This document shows positions 1 to 7,533 of a DNA stretch of 32,397 nucleotides, in pieces. Both the position numbers and the translations under genes were made by a program. Below the pieces are notes generated by a model that saw only the letters and a program-made list of their open reading frames with translations, made no database searches and was not told where the DNA came from. The first letter of the stretch is position 1, and every line of letters begins with the position of its first letter. The DNA lies in the NCBI RefSeq assembly GCF_000333015.1, contig NZ_BANT01000048.1, positions 1 to 32,397 of the forward strand. The letters are read 5' to 3'. This DNA is from Gordonia hirsuta DSM 44140 = NBRC 16056. GTDB taxonomy: Bacteria > Actinomycetota > Actinomycetes > Mycobacteriales > Mycobacteriaceae.

Positions 1-451
1 TTAGGGGAGCGGTGGATTCGGCGACGATGCGGCGGCGTTGGGCTTCGCCGCCGCCCAGGCGCAGCCCGCAGGCGTAGAGCTGGTAGGTGGTGTGGTGGCC
101 GGCCAGGTCGTAGACGCGGCGGTCGGAGACTTCGGTGTAGAGCACCGAGTTGAAGATCTCCCGGCGGCGGCTGGTGGTTTCCCGGGTTTCCAGGACATCG
201 AGTAGGGCGTTGTCGTCGGACAGGGCCAGCGCGGTCTCAGCGCTGGCCTGTAGCCGGGTCTCGGCCGCGTCCTGCAGGGCCAGTAACTCGAAGACGGTCA
301 GGCCGGCCACGATCGCGGAGGCATCGAACACCTGACCACCGGGGTCATCACCGGGCTCGGCAGGAGTATCGGCCTCGGCAGGATTGCCGGTATCAGCAGC
401 CTCGGCGGCGTCGTCGGCAGGGTCGGGGTCGTCGTACATTTCAGTGTGCAT
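1..451 (-). CDS. DUF222 (13E12-repeat-type) HNH endonuclease family protein, N-terminal part
   Basis: Reading from ATG at 451 the frame stays open for 150 codons and runs off the left edge, so only the N-terminal part is present and the HNH domain would lie outside. After an acidic, low-complexity start of about 45 residues comes a typical DUF222 helical region: FDASAIVAGLTVFELLALQD, then ETRETTSRRREIF and YQLYACGLRLGGGEAQRRRI. This spacing matches the multi-copy DUF222/HNH proteins of Gordonia, Rhodococcus and mycobacteria (13E12 family). Family knowledge: these are repeated, probably mobile-intron- or homing-like nuclease genes of unclear role, and several mycobacterial members are LexA-controlled. 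An SOS-like box lies about 70 bp upstream. The ATG follows a G-rich stretch (GGAACGGGGG) that could serve as ribosome binding site. The family assignment is fairly sure; the function is not. Confidence 0.75.
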   Translation of the reverse strand, partial: MHTEMYDDPDPADDAAEAADTGNPAEADTPAEPGDDPGGQVFDASAIVAGLTVFELLALQDAAETRLQASAETALALSDDNALLDVLETRETTSRRREIFNSVLYTEVSDRRVYDLAGHHTTYQLYACGLRLGGGEAQRRRIVAESTAPL

Positions 452-519
452 GCCAGCCCCCGTTCCTGGTTTGGGTGTTCGATCTGGTTTCTGTATCTAT
501 TATGACTCCGATCACTTCG

Positions 520-535
520 GTGAACATATGTTCGA
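520..535 (-). promoter_or_regulatory. LexA (SOS) box upstream of the DUF222/HNH gene
   Basis: On the minus strand the 16 bases read TCGAAC, ATAT, GTTCAC. The actinobacterial LexA consensus is TCGAAC-N4-GTTCGA, so 10 of 12 defined positions match, and the core GAACATATGTTC is a perfect palindrome. It lies about 70 bp upstream of the ATG at 451. LexA boxes before 13E12-family genes are known in Mycobacterium tuberculosis, which supports the call. Confidence 0.6.
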
Positions 536-537
536 AT

Positions 538-565
538 CTCCAAAAATGGGGCCGCATTTTTGGAG
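538..565. repeat. 11-bp inverted repeat next to the SOS box
   Basis: CTCCAAAAATG (538-548) is repeated in inverse orientation as CATTTTTGGAG (555-565) around a 6-base centre. It starts only 2 bases beyond the outer edge of the SOS box. It could be an operator or a short hairpin; no gene in this stretch explains it. Confidence 0.5.
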
Positions 566-1146
566 GGTATTGAGGGAACCGGACCCGCCGCGGATTCCCT
601 TCATCCACGGATGCGCGTCAGGGCATCTCCCGACGGATAGATTGAGTTCAGCCGACCCGAATCCGGGCCTGCCGACCCGCCGAGCACGGCCGGCGAGAAC
701 CCGCAGCAAGGAGTGTCACGCGTGAACCCGGGAATGCGAACCGGAAGGGAAGTCGCCTGTACTGCGTACTGGAGAGCCTGCATATTCAATCAGCGCGTAT
801 TGCAGATCTGGCAGTGCGTCGGGTCGACGGGTGGGTCTCGGCGATGGCATGCCGATGTTCCGAGGAACTCGCTGGCGAGTCGTCGTGTCTGGCGATGTCG
901 TTCGGGGTTCAGGCGCACAGGTGCCGACCGTGACGGCGATCGCCAGTTCGAAGTAAGTCCCGACCGAACCGCCGAAACTGGGGGGCACATGGGGAGTTGC
1001 GGCCCGCGAACTCACCCAGTCCTTCACGCACACGAAGCCTGGGTGACTGATAGCGGAGCCTTTCTTTTGGGGGCGCCCCGCTAGAGTCACCCTCTAACTG
1101 TTGCGAGGCAGGACGTTCGTGACATTCACAAAGGACGTCGGCGCGT

Positions 1147-1728
1147 TCATGGGGGTAGTTGCGGTCCGAGTCGTTCGAGGTAGTTCCTGTTCAGCGTCTG
1201 GGCATCGGTTTCGGAAAGCTGCCCTGCCATGAGCAGTGTCCCGACTCCGTGTGCCAGTCCCATTACTTCCATGGCGAGGCAGCGTGCGGCTGTCGCGCTA
1301 AGGCCACTGGACTGCAGGACGCCGGAAAGGTGGTCACCGAGCCCGCTTAAGTGTTTCTGATAGGCGCGCCCTGCCATGTCGGGGTCGGTGATCGCCAGAC
1401 CTTCCATGGAGACGCCGACGCGGTGGAAATCTTGGCTCTCCCGATCTGTTGGTAGTGCCTCGTCGAGGAAGGCCTTGATGACCTCGAGTGGCGATTCGTA
1501 TCCCTGCTGTCGGGCACGGGCCTGCCATCGTTCGACGCTCTTGTTGGCAAGGCGGTCGAGCACGGCCTCGAGGAGCTCATCCTTGGTGCTGCCGTAGTAC
1601 TGGACGAGTCGGAGGGACACGTCTGCTTCGGCGGCGACGGCTCTCATGGTGACGGCGTTGATTCCGCCGCGGGTTAGGAGGCGCTCGACGGCCTCCATGA
1701 TCTCGGTTCTGCGCGTGGACTCCGCCAT
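1147..1728 (-). CDS. TetR/AcrR family transcriptional repressor
   Basis: A 193-residue TetR-type protein. Residues 8-55 form the usual HTH: a first helix TEIMEAVERLLTRGGINAV, then TMRAVAAEADVSLRLVQYYG, where the recognition helix ends in the family-typical L-V-Q-Y-Y. The remaining 140 residues are an all-helical ligand and dimerisation domain typical in length. The ATG at 1728 has AAGGAG 7 bases upstream. It is divergent from the MFS exporter at 1798, with 69 bp between the two starts, and two operator-like palindromes lie in that gap. By analogy with QacR/TetR systems it probably represses the exporter and itself until a substrate binds. The ligand cannot be told from sequence. Confidence 0.85.
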   Translation of the reverse strand: MAESTRRTEIMEAVERLLTRGGINAVTMRAVAAEADVSLRLVQYYGSTKDELLEAVLDRLANKSVERWQARARQQGYESPLEVIKAFLDEALPTDRESQDFHRVGVSMEGLAITDPDMAGRAYQKHLSGLGDHLSGVLQSSGLSATAARCLAMEVMGLAHGVGTLLMAGQLSETDAQTLNRNYLERLGPQLPP

Positions 1729-1754
1729 CCAAGACTCCTTCCGTCTCCGTCGAA

Positions 1755-1789
1755 TGATACGTTCGTACCAGTTGATACGTGCGTATCAA
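1755..1789. promoter_or_regulatory. Tandem TetR-type operators between repressor and MFS gene
   Basis: TTGATACG-TG-CGTATCAA at 1772-1789 is a perfect 18-bp palindrome. A second copy, TGATACG-TT-CGTACCA at 1755-1770, differs by one base in its right arm. Their centres are 18 bp apart. They lie in the short divergent gap directly before the MFS ribosome binding site, so repressor bound here would block both genes. Confidence 0.75.
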
Positions 1790-1797
1790 GGAGGGGT

Positions 1798-3177
1798 ATG
1801 TCTACCTGGTTGCAGCGGCTCGGGCTGTGGACGTCCTGTCTGGCTCAGCTGATCGTGGTGCTGGATGTCTCGGTGGTGAATGTCGCTTTGCCTTCGATCC
1901 AGGCCGACCTCGGGCTCTCCGGGGTTGCCGCGTCGTGGGTGGCGTTGGCCTACAGTCTTGGTTTCGCCGGATTGCTCTTGGTCGGCGCGAGGTTGGCCGA
2001 TGTCGTGGGCACCGCGAGGCTGCTTGCCTGGAGCGTGGCGGCATTGACCCTGGCGAGTCTCATCGGAGGTCTCGCGACGGAAGGCTGGGTGCTCATCGCC
2101 GCCCGTGCTGCGCAGGGTGTCTCTGCCGCTGCGGCGTCTCCGGCGACGTTCACCTTGCTGACGACCACCCACGCTGAGGGTCCGGAACGAACGCGAGCCA
2201 TCGCTGTCTGGACTGCGGTGAGCCTGGCTGGGGGCGGGTTTGGCAACATCGCCAGCGGGTTGCTCACCGACCTGATCTCGTGGCGAGCCACCTTATTGAT
2301 CAACCTTCCCATCGGGGTCTGTGTCGTCATTGCGGCACTCGTTCTCCACCGACGGACCACTGACCGGTGCGGCGCAGGGCGCATCGACTTCATCGGTGCA
2401 GGGCTGGCAACAGCCGCGTTCACGTGCGCAATATACGCGGTGTCCGTCGCAGGTGAGGGAGTCTCGGGTGGCCTTCTAGCCGTAGTGGGTTCGCTCGCGG
2501 TCGCGATGTTCGTCGTGCTCGTCCGGCAGCAGCGCCGCACGTCTCACAAGCTCGTACCGAGCGATCTCGCACAAGACCGGCTGATCGTCCTCGGCAATAT
2601 CGCGACCGCGTTGACCGGGGCTTGCTTCCAAGTCGGGCTATGGTACTTCCTGACGTACCGGATGCAGACCCAGTTTGGCTATTCGCCGATCCAGGCCGGT
2701 CTGGCGTTCCTCCCACTCACCGCCAGCATGCTGACTGTGAACCTGTGGTTCACACCGCGCCTGATGAACCGACACGCACCTCGGGTGCTGATCGTGATCG
2801 GTGCCGTCGTCGCCGTTCCCGGACTGCTCTGGCTCACAGTCGTCGACGACGGTCCCTTCGCTGTCGCGGTCCTGGTTCCCACCGCCATGATTGGGATCGG
2901 CGGTGGCCTGATGAACACACCGCTCGCCGCGCTCGTCACCACAGGCGTTCGTCCCGAACATGCTGGCGCAGCCTCTGGACTGATGAACACAGCGAAGCAG
3001 TTCGGCGGCGCGATTGGCCTCGCAGCCGCGACCACCGCCGCCGCTATCGCCGGCACCGACAGAGCCGCCTTCGTCCTCATGTCAGTAGCGCTCCTCGCCG
3101 TGATCGCAACGGCGTCCGCAATCCCCGCCCAGAGCAGCGAGCCCCAGCCCGCCAAGACGACCGGGAAAGCGTCGTAA
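1798..3177 (+). CDS. MFS drug:H+ antiporter, DHA2 (EmrB/QacA) type
   Basis: 459 residues with about 14 hydrophobic segments. The first helix region carries the DHA2 motif LDVSVVNVALPSIQADL (residues 22-38). The loop after TM2 contains a motif-A-like GARLADVVGTARLL. These place it with proton-driven multidrug exporters in the inner membrane. ATG 1798 is preceded by AAGGAGG. The last membrane segment ends near residue 440 and is followed by a short tail ending in KTTGKAS. The stop codon lies exactly where an IS481-type reading frame begins, so the tail may be partly IS-derived; all membrane segments still appear present. It forms a divergent pair with the TetR gene, which probably controls it. 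The exported compound is unknown. Confidence 0.85.
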   Translation: MSTWLQRLGLWTSCLAQLIVVLDVSVVNVALPSIQADLGLSGVAASWVALAYSLGFAGLLLVGARLADVVGTARLLAWSVAALTLASLIGGLATEGWVLIAARAAQGVSAAAASPATFTLLTTTHAEGPERTRAIAVWTAVSLAGGGFGNIASGLLTDLISWRATLLINLPIGVCVVIAALVLHRRTTDRCGAGRIDFIGAGLATAAFTCAIYAVSVAGEGVSGGLLAVVGSLAVAMFVVLVRQQRRTSHKLVPSDLAQDRLIVLGNIATALTGACFQVGLWYFLTYRMQTQFGYSPIQAGLAFLPLTASMLTVNLWFTPRLMNRHAPRVLIVIGAVVAVPGLLWLTVVDDGPFAVAVLVPTAMIGIGGGLMNTPLAALVTTGVRPEHAGAASGLMNTAKQFGGAIGLAAATTAAAIAGTDRAAFVLMSVALLAVIATASAIPAQSSEPQPAKTTGKAS

Positions 3178-3430
3178 CTCACGCCAACGCGCCGTTGAGT
3201 ATCGAAGACCGCCGTCGGGTGGTTGAGCGATGCAAGACCCAGCCGATCGCCCATGTGTCGGTCGAGGTGGGAATCTCGCGAACATGGGCCTCAAAGTGGG
3301 TCAACCGGCGGCGCGCCACGGCGTTGCCGGGCTGCTCGATCGATCGTCGACAGCACGCCGAAGCCCCGTCGCGTCGCCAGCCAGCAGGTGGACGGCCGCC
3401 AGCATCACGACTTTTTCGGGGCGGCGTAAC
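3175..3430 (+). pseudogene. IS481-family transposase remnant (N-terminal part, frameshifted)
   Basis: Directly over the MFS stop codon another frame reads THANAPLSIEDRRRVVERCK and then PIAHVSVEVGISRTWASKWV, the N-terminal HTH of IS481-family transposases. No start codon is left: the codon before THANAP is GTA where these genes usually have GTG. Near 3315-3330 the homology moves to another frame, which reads GVAGLLDRSSTARRSP, the usual next motif (LLDRSSTP). Nothing of the DDE core follows, so this is a decayed left end of an insertion sequence. The right boundary is approximate. Confidence 0.75.
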
Positions 3431-3506
3431 CAACGTCCAGCCCTCATATATCTAACGTGAGGGTATAGTTCTGGTGTGATTGATCGGAGGACTACGAGGA
3501 GTGGCG

Positions 3507-3941
3507 GTGTCTAACAGCGATGGTGCCGCCGGCTCGACGCAGCGCATGCACATCGGTGAAGTTGCCGAGCGTACGTCGTTGAGCCTTCGGACAATCCGAT
3601 ACTACGAAGAGGTTGGGCTGCTACCGGTCGCCGAGCGCACTGAGGGCGGGTTCCGTCTCTACAACGATGACACGATCGCACGGCTTCTGCTGATCAAGCA
3701 GATGAAGCCGTTGGACTTCACGCTCGAGGAGATGGGTGCGGTACTGCGCGCTTGTGATCAGCTCGCTGACCCGGCGGCCGAGGTCGAGGACTGCGCTGCC
3801 GCACAAGACGTGCTGCTGGCGTTCGCTGAGCGAGTCCGGGGGAAGATCGATGCTCTGCGTAGTCGTATCACTGAGGCCAGGGCGTTCGCTGAAATGTTGG
3901 ACGAGCGGGGCGCCCAGAGGCCTCATGACGTTCTCGACTGA
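3507..3941 (+). CDS. MerR family transcriptional regulator
   Basis: About 144 residues. Residues 14-34 are MHIGEVAERTSLSLRTIRYYE, followed by EVGLLPVAERTEGGFRLY: the winged HTH of MerR proteins with its R-x-I-R-Y-Y-E signature. A helical stretch (70-100) and a C-terminal dimerisation coil (AFAERVRGKIDALRSRITEA) follow. No clear cluster of metal-binding cysteines is seen, so a drug or redox ligand is as likely as a metal. I prefer GTG 3507, because GAGGAG lies 5 bases upstream; GTG 3501 and TTG 3480 are in frame. It lies 170 bp before a SulP transporter on the same strand and may regulate it. A TATAGT hexamer near 3463 could be the -10 box of its promoter. Confidence 0.8.
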   Translation: MSNSDGAAGSTQRMHIGEVAERTSLSLRTIRYYEEVGLLPVAERTEGGFRLYNDDTIARLLLIKQMKPLDFTLEEMGAVLRACDQLADPAAEVEDCAAAQDVLLAFAERVRGKIDALRSRITEARAFAEMLDERGAQRPHDVLD

Positions 3942-4110
3942 TCTGTTGTTTGCCTGATCGAACCGCCTGGCTAGATCGATCTGTCCAGGTGCCATCTGTC
4001 GGCGCGCCCCCATTCGGAGGCTGGGTGTTGCTGGTCGGCAGCGTTGACGTTAGCCGAGGTCGCAATGAGGCGACCACCACCGTTTCACCTCTGAAGGAGT
4101 GTGCTTGTTC

Positions 4111-5667
4111 ATGTCGCGATTGCGTTTTCGAAGGTTCGGCGGCCATGATCACCCGACCGGTTCTCCTGGCGACGATCACTTGGTGACGGTGGCGCAGGCG
4201 CTGCGGTCGCCAAGGATCCTCAAAACGGAGGTACTGGCGGGTCTGGTCGTGGCGATGGCGTTGATCCCGGAGGCGATCGCGTTCTCGATTATCGCCGGGG
4301 TCGACCCGCGTGTGGGCCTTTTCGCCTCCTTCACTATGGCCGTGACGATCGCCTTCCTCGGCGGCCGCCCCGCGATGATCTCCGCTGCCACCGGCGCAGT
4401 CGCGCTGGTGATCGCTCCCGTGGTCCGCGAGCACGGGATGGACTACTTCATCGCCACAGTGATTCTGGCGGGCGTGTTCCAGATCGTGCTCAGCGTCCTC
4501 GGGGTCGCGAAACTGATGCGGTTCATCCCGCGCAGCGTGATGGTCGGGTTCGTCAACGCGCTGGCGATCTTGATCTTCACCTCTCAGCTGCCTCACCTGA
4601 TGGGGGTTCCAGCGCTGGTGTACCCGATGGTGGTTGCCGGTATATTGATCATGGTCTTCCTGCCGAAACTGACATCGGCGGTGCCGGCACCCCTGGTCGC
4701 CATCGTCGTCCTCACGGCGATCACCGTGGGCTTTTCTCTGACGGTGCCGAACGTCGGCGACGAGGGTGAGCTGCCTTCGTCGCTTCCGTCGCTGTTCATT
4801 CCGAACGTGCCGCTGAGCCTGGATACGTTGTCGATCATCGCGCCGTACGCCCTGGCGATGGCGCTGGTCGGCTTGTTGGAGTCGCTGATGACAGCCAAGC
4901 TCGTCGATGACATCACCGACTCGCACTCGAACAAGACCCGCGAAGGGTGGGCACAGGGATCGGCAAACATCGTCACCGGCTTCTTCGGCGGTATGGGCGG
5001 TTGCGCAATGGTCGGGCAGACCATGATCAACGTCAAGGAATCTGGGGCGCGCACCCGGATCTCGACGTTTCTGGCCGGCGTGTTCCTCTTGATTCTCGTC
5101 GTGGGTCTGGGTGACGTTGTCGCATTAATGCCGATGGCGGCGCTGGCAGCGGTGATGATCATGGTTGCCGTCGGCACGATGGACTGGCATAGCGTGCGGC
5201 CGGCCACGCTGAAGATGATGCCGCGCAGTGAAACCTTAGTGATGGCTGCGACTGTGGTGGTCACAGTAGTCACCCACAACCTGGCCTACGGCGTCATTGT
5301 CGGCGTGCTCACCGCGATGGTCGCCTTCGCCCGGCGCGTTGCCCACATGACCAACGTCGAGAAGGTCGCCGATGCCGACACTGACCATGACGGTGCGATC
5401 GACACCCGTGTGTACCGCGTTTCCGGTGAACTGTTCTTCGCTTCCAGCAACGACCTCGTGTATCAGTTCGACTACGTTGACGATCCGGAGAACGTCACCA
5501 TCGACCTCTCCGACGCCGACATCTGGGACGCCTCCACTGTCGCCACTCTCGACGCGATCCGCTACAAGTACGCCGCGAAAGGCAAGAACCTCACCATCAT
5601 CGGGCTCGACGGTGCGAGCCTCGAACGGTTGGACCGTATGTCTGGCAGACTCGGAAGCGGCCACTGA
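4111..5667 (+). CDS. SulP family anion transporter with STAS domain
   Basis: About 518 residues. The first 390 hold 10 or more membrane segments with SulP landmarks: an early GLVVAMALIPEAIAFSIIAG, then FLGGRPAMISAATGAVALV and GFFGGMGGCAMVGQTMINVK. The last 90 residues form a cytoplasmic STAS domain (VYRVSGELFFASSNDL, then ENVTIDLSDADIWDASTVA, where the DxSxxD-type loop sits). Family members carry sulfate, bicarbonate or other inorganic anions, often with Na+ or H+. The substrate cannot be fixed here. GAAGGAG lies at 4093-4099; ATG 4111 is 11 bases downstream, while TTG 4105 in the same frame would have tighter spacing, so the exact start is uncertain. The MerR gene just upstream may control it. 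Confidence 0.88.
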   Translation: MSRLRFRRFGGHDHPTGSPGDDHLVTVAQALRSPRILKTEVLAGLVVAMALIPEAIAFSIIAGVDPRVGLFASFTMAVTIAFLGGRPAMISAATGAVALVIAPVVREHGMDYFIATVILAGVFQIVLSVLGVAKLMRFIPRSVMVGFVNALAILIFTSQLPHLMGVPALVYPMVVAGILIMVFLPKLTSAVPAPLVAIVVLTAITVGFSLTVPNVGDEGELPSSLPSLFIPNVPLSLDTLSIIAPYALAMALVGLLESLMTAKLVDDITDSHSNKTREGWAQGSANIVTGFFGGMGGCAMVGQTMINVKESGARTRISTFLAGVFLLILVVGLGDVVALMPMAALAAVMIMVAVGTMDWHSVRPATLKMMPRSETLVMAATVVVTVVTHNLAYGVIVGVLTAMVAFARRVAHMTNVEKVADADTDHDGAIDTRVYRVSGELFFASSNDLVYQFDYVDDPENVTIDLSDADIWDASTVATLDAIRYKYAAKGKNLTIIGLDGASLERLDRMSGRLGSGH

Positions 5668-5700
5668 TCGTGCACGGCGCTCGCATCGTGGTTCTCTAAT

Positions 5701-5733
5701 GCGGTGCCCCGCGTAGCGAGGGCGCCACACCGC
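5701..5733 (+). terminator. Terminator-like hairpin after the SulP gene
   Basis: GCGGTG (5701-5706) pairs with CACCGC (5728-5733). An inner stem CCC-CGC pairs with GCG-A-GGG around a GTA loop. It starts 33 bases after the SulP stop. No T-run follows, which is common in GC-rich actinobacteria. Confidence 0.45.
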
Positions 5734-5837
5734 AGCGGCGATCGCGCAGCCAGTGGCTGGCCCTTAGGTTCGATCGGTGGGCGAGGTCATTGGCATCCGC
5801 ACCGTCTTCCCATGGCGTCGGCATGTAGGGCAGCAAC

Positions 5838-5896
5838 TCACTTGAGCGGTTGTGCGTAGAGGAGTACCAGGACACTCCTGCCATCCGGTAGGCGAG
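5838..5896 (-). pseudogene. Remnant of a recombinase-like gene, part distal to the ISL3 insertion
   Basis: On the minus strand this reads TLAYRMAGV and, after a frameshift, LVLLYAQPLK followed by a stop. The intact protein encoded at 11099-12598 has YRVAGILILLYAQPLNRI at the matching place. It is the continuation of 10986-11098 once the ISL3 unit and one copy of its target duplication are removed: the joined frame reads LTDQTLAYRMAGV without interruption. So the ISL3 unit landed in a relative of that gene. Sequence further left (5734-5837) shows nothing recognisable. Confidence 0.6.
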
Positions 5897-5904
5897 CGTT
5901 TGAT
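5897..5904. repeat. Target-site duplication, left copy
   Basis: CGTTTGAT directly precedes the left ISL3 end. The same 8 bases directly follow the right end at 10978. Eight bases is the usual duplication length of ISL3-family elements. Confidence 0.9.
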
Positions 5905-6012
5905 GGCTCTTCCGGTTTGACGGTGCGTAGAACCGGTTCTGGTTACCACTACATGTAGGGGCGGGACGGGCTGCGCATGGTGGGCCCGGCGGCGAGTCGT
6001 GGCGAGGTAGGT

Positions 6013-6072
6013 GGGTCCTGTGGTGTCAGGGTGAAAGTTCTGACACCCACACCACGAACACCGACAGGACCC
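6013..6072 (+). promoter_or_regulatory. Hairpin that hides the transposase ribosome binding site
   Basis: GGGTCCTGT (6013-6021) is complementary to ACAGGACCC (6064-6072), which includes the AGGA ribosome binding site and ends at the base before ATG 6073. An inner stem GGTGTCAG (6022-6029) pairs with CTGACACC (6040-6047). RNA that enters from outside would fold and bury the ribosome site. Such structures limit transposase made from read-through transcripts in several IS families. Confidence 0.6.
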
Positions 6073-6458
6073 ATGGCCGAGAATACCGCGATCGCCGATA
6101 CCATTTGCCGCACCATCGACCTCGGAGTGACGATCACCGGCGCAGCCCTCGACGGGCAGGACCGCACCCATCTCTACTGCGAACTCCTTGCCCCGGATGA
6201 TCGGTGCCCAGGCTGCGGGGCGGCCGGACGGTTGCGTGATCATGTGCACCGCGAGGTCGCTGACCTGCCGATCGTGGGCCACCCCACCCGCCTGCACCTG
6301 CAGGTTCCGCGCTACCGGTGCGAGAGCACCGCCTGCGACCAAAGCATTTTCCGGGCCGATATCGGGGACATCGTTGCCCCACGAACCCAGGTCACCCGCC
6401 GCACCACGGCCTGGATGTTGCGGCGGATGATCGTCGACAAGATGAGCGTCACAGCCTG
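6073..6458 (+). pseudogene. ISL3-family transposase, N-terminal fragment
   Basis: ATG 6073 starts MAENTAIADTICRTIDLGVT. A zinc-finger region follows, with cysteines in CPGCGAAGRLRDHVHRE and YRCESTACDQSIF, the four-cysteine N-terminal domain of ISL3 transposases. Next comes RRTTAWMLRRMIVDKMSVTA, the start of the HTH. The homology ends near 6455; the frame then runs 25-odd unrelated residues to a stop at 6531. The DDE catalytic core is missing, so it is inactive. The matching C-terminal fragment is at 10731-10964. Confidence 0.8.
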
Positions 6459-6589
6459 GGGTACACCCGTGCGGGACGGCGAGCCTTGCACTGTTCTCGC
6501 TGTAGCGCAGGGTGGGTTAGCCAAGTTATGAAACGTCGTCTCTCCGGGTCTAGGGTGTATTGATACGCCGGATGCGGGGAGGGCCTTCA

Positions 6590-7390
6590 ATGGCGGATCG
6601 GATTGGGACGCTTCTGAGCCGTTCGGGTGACGGTGGCGAGGAGGTGCTCATCGTCAGCCGCGGGAAGGCGCGGACTCGGTTCCGTCGCCGGGACGAGTTG
6701 GGCTGGAACTTTCGGGTGGAGTCAACGGACTCGGAGAACATCGTCGAGGGGAAGCCAAAGCCGGATCCGACGTCGGTTCGCCGGGCCTCGCGTCCGCGCG
6801 GGCAGAGGGTGGCCTATGTGCGGGTGTCGGCTGCGGATCAGAGTGAGGCGCGTCAGCTCGAGGCGGTGGGGGAGTGTGATCGGGTCTATGTCGAAAAGCA
6901 GTCTGCGCGCTCGCGCGCCGATCGCGAGAAGCTCGCCGAGTGCATCGGGTACCTGCGCGACGGTGACGAGCTCGTCGTCGCGTCAATGGACAGACTCGCT
7001 CGTTCCCTGGTCGATCTCAAGCAGATCGTTGGTGAGGTCACTGCCAAGGGCGCGAGTGTGGAGTTTGTCCATGAACGGGCTACCTACGCCGCCGGCGCCC
7101 AAGATCCTCGAGCCGATCTGATGCTTTCGCTGCTCGGGGCGTTCGCCGAGTTCGAGCGGGCCATCATTCGTGAACGTCAGGCCGAGGGCATTGCCATCGC
7201 TAAGGCGAAGGGCAAGTACAAGGGTCGTAAGCGAGTCCTGACCGCCGAGCAGGTCGACAAAGCCCGGGCCCGCATCGAGGCAGGGGAGGGGCCATCAGTG
7301 ATCGCCCGCAATCTCGGAGTTGGCCGATCCACGCTCTACCGCGCACTACAGCGCGTTGAAGCGGGCGGGCGTGGACGCACCAGCCACTGA
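6590..7390 (+). CDS. Serine recombinase (resolvase/invertase family) with N-terminal extension
   Basis: 266 residues. Residues 75 to about 210 are the resolvase catalytic domain: GQRVAYVRVSAADQ has the nucleophile serine in Y-x-R-V-S, and DELVVASMDRLARSLVDL and LLGAFAEFERAIIRERQAEG are the other conserved boxes. GKYKGRKRVLT links to a C-terminal HTH ending GPSVIARNLGVGRSTLYRAL. The family catalyses cointegrate resolution or inversion through a 5'-phosphoserine link. The first 65-70 residues are an unusual extension, absent from standard 180-200-residue resolvases and not recognised by me. ATG 6590 follows GGGGAGGG. It probably belongs to a Tn3-like transposon whose transposase is lost. A res site would be expected in 6465-6585 but I cannot define its sub-sites. 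Confidence 0.85.
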   Translation: MADRIGTLLSRSGDGGEEVLIVSRGKARTRFRRRDELGWNFRVESTDSENIVEGKPKPDPTSVRRASRPRGQRVAYVRVSAADQSEARQLEAVGECDRVYVEKQSARSRADREKLAECIGYLRDGDELVVASMDRLARSLVDLKQIVGEVTAKGASVEFVHERATYAAGAQDPRADLMLSLLGAFAEFERAIIRERQAEGIAIAKAKGKYKGRKRVLTAEQVDKARARIEAGEGPSVIARNLGVGRSTLYRALQRVEAGGRGRTSH

Positions 7391-7533
7391 CCCCCGCCCT
7401 GAAGATGGTGGGTATCGCTAGCCACAGCAGCTCGACCGCCGAGATTCGGCACTCGGGAGGGACCGCGGTTCTTGCTGACCTTGCGCAGTTTCTCCAGGCA
7501 CGAGTCAGTGCAGCCGGAAGCCGGACGGGCCAC

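Larger units (their letters stand above)
452..1146. other. Intergenic stretch without a convincing gene
   Basis: Apart from the SOS box and the inverted repeat near the left side, there is one hairpin: TCACCCAG (1012-1019) pairs with CTGGGTGA (1039-1046), with inner CTTC/GAAG pairing. On the plus strand it is followed, after some 20 bases, by a T-rich stretch. It may terminate a transcript. Open frames here (e.g. 716-1090 on the minus strand) lack recognisable domains and good ribosome binding sites. Confidence 0.4.

Noticed and set aside
716..1090. Minus-strand frame of 124 residues in the left intergenic stretch
   Set aside because: No ribosome binding site, no recognisable domain and no codon bias; kept as intergenic.
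3868..4926. Long minus-strand open frame (352 residues) rich in H, R, Q and D
   Set aside because: The composition is typical of an antisense shadow; it overlaps the MerR end and the SulP gene.
7391..7533. Possible gene fragment after the resolvase (minus-strand frame with EKLRKVSKNRG)
   Set aside because: Too short and without a convincing family match; could be residue of a transposon but I cannot support it.
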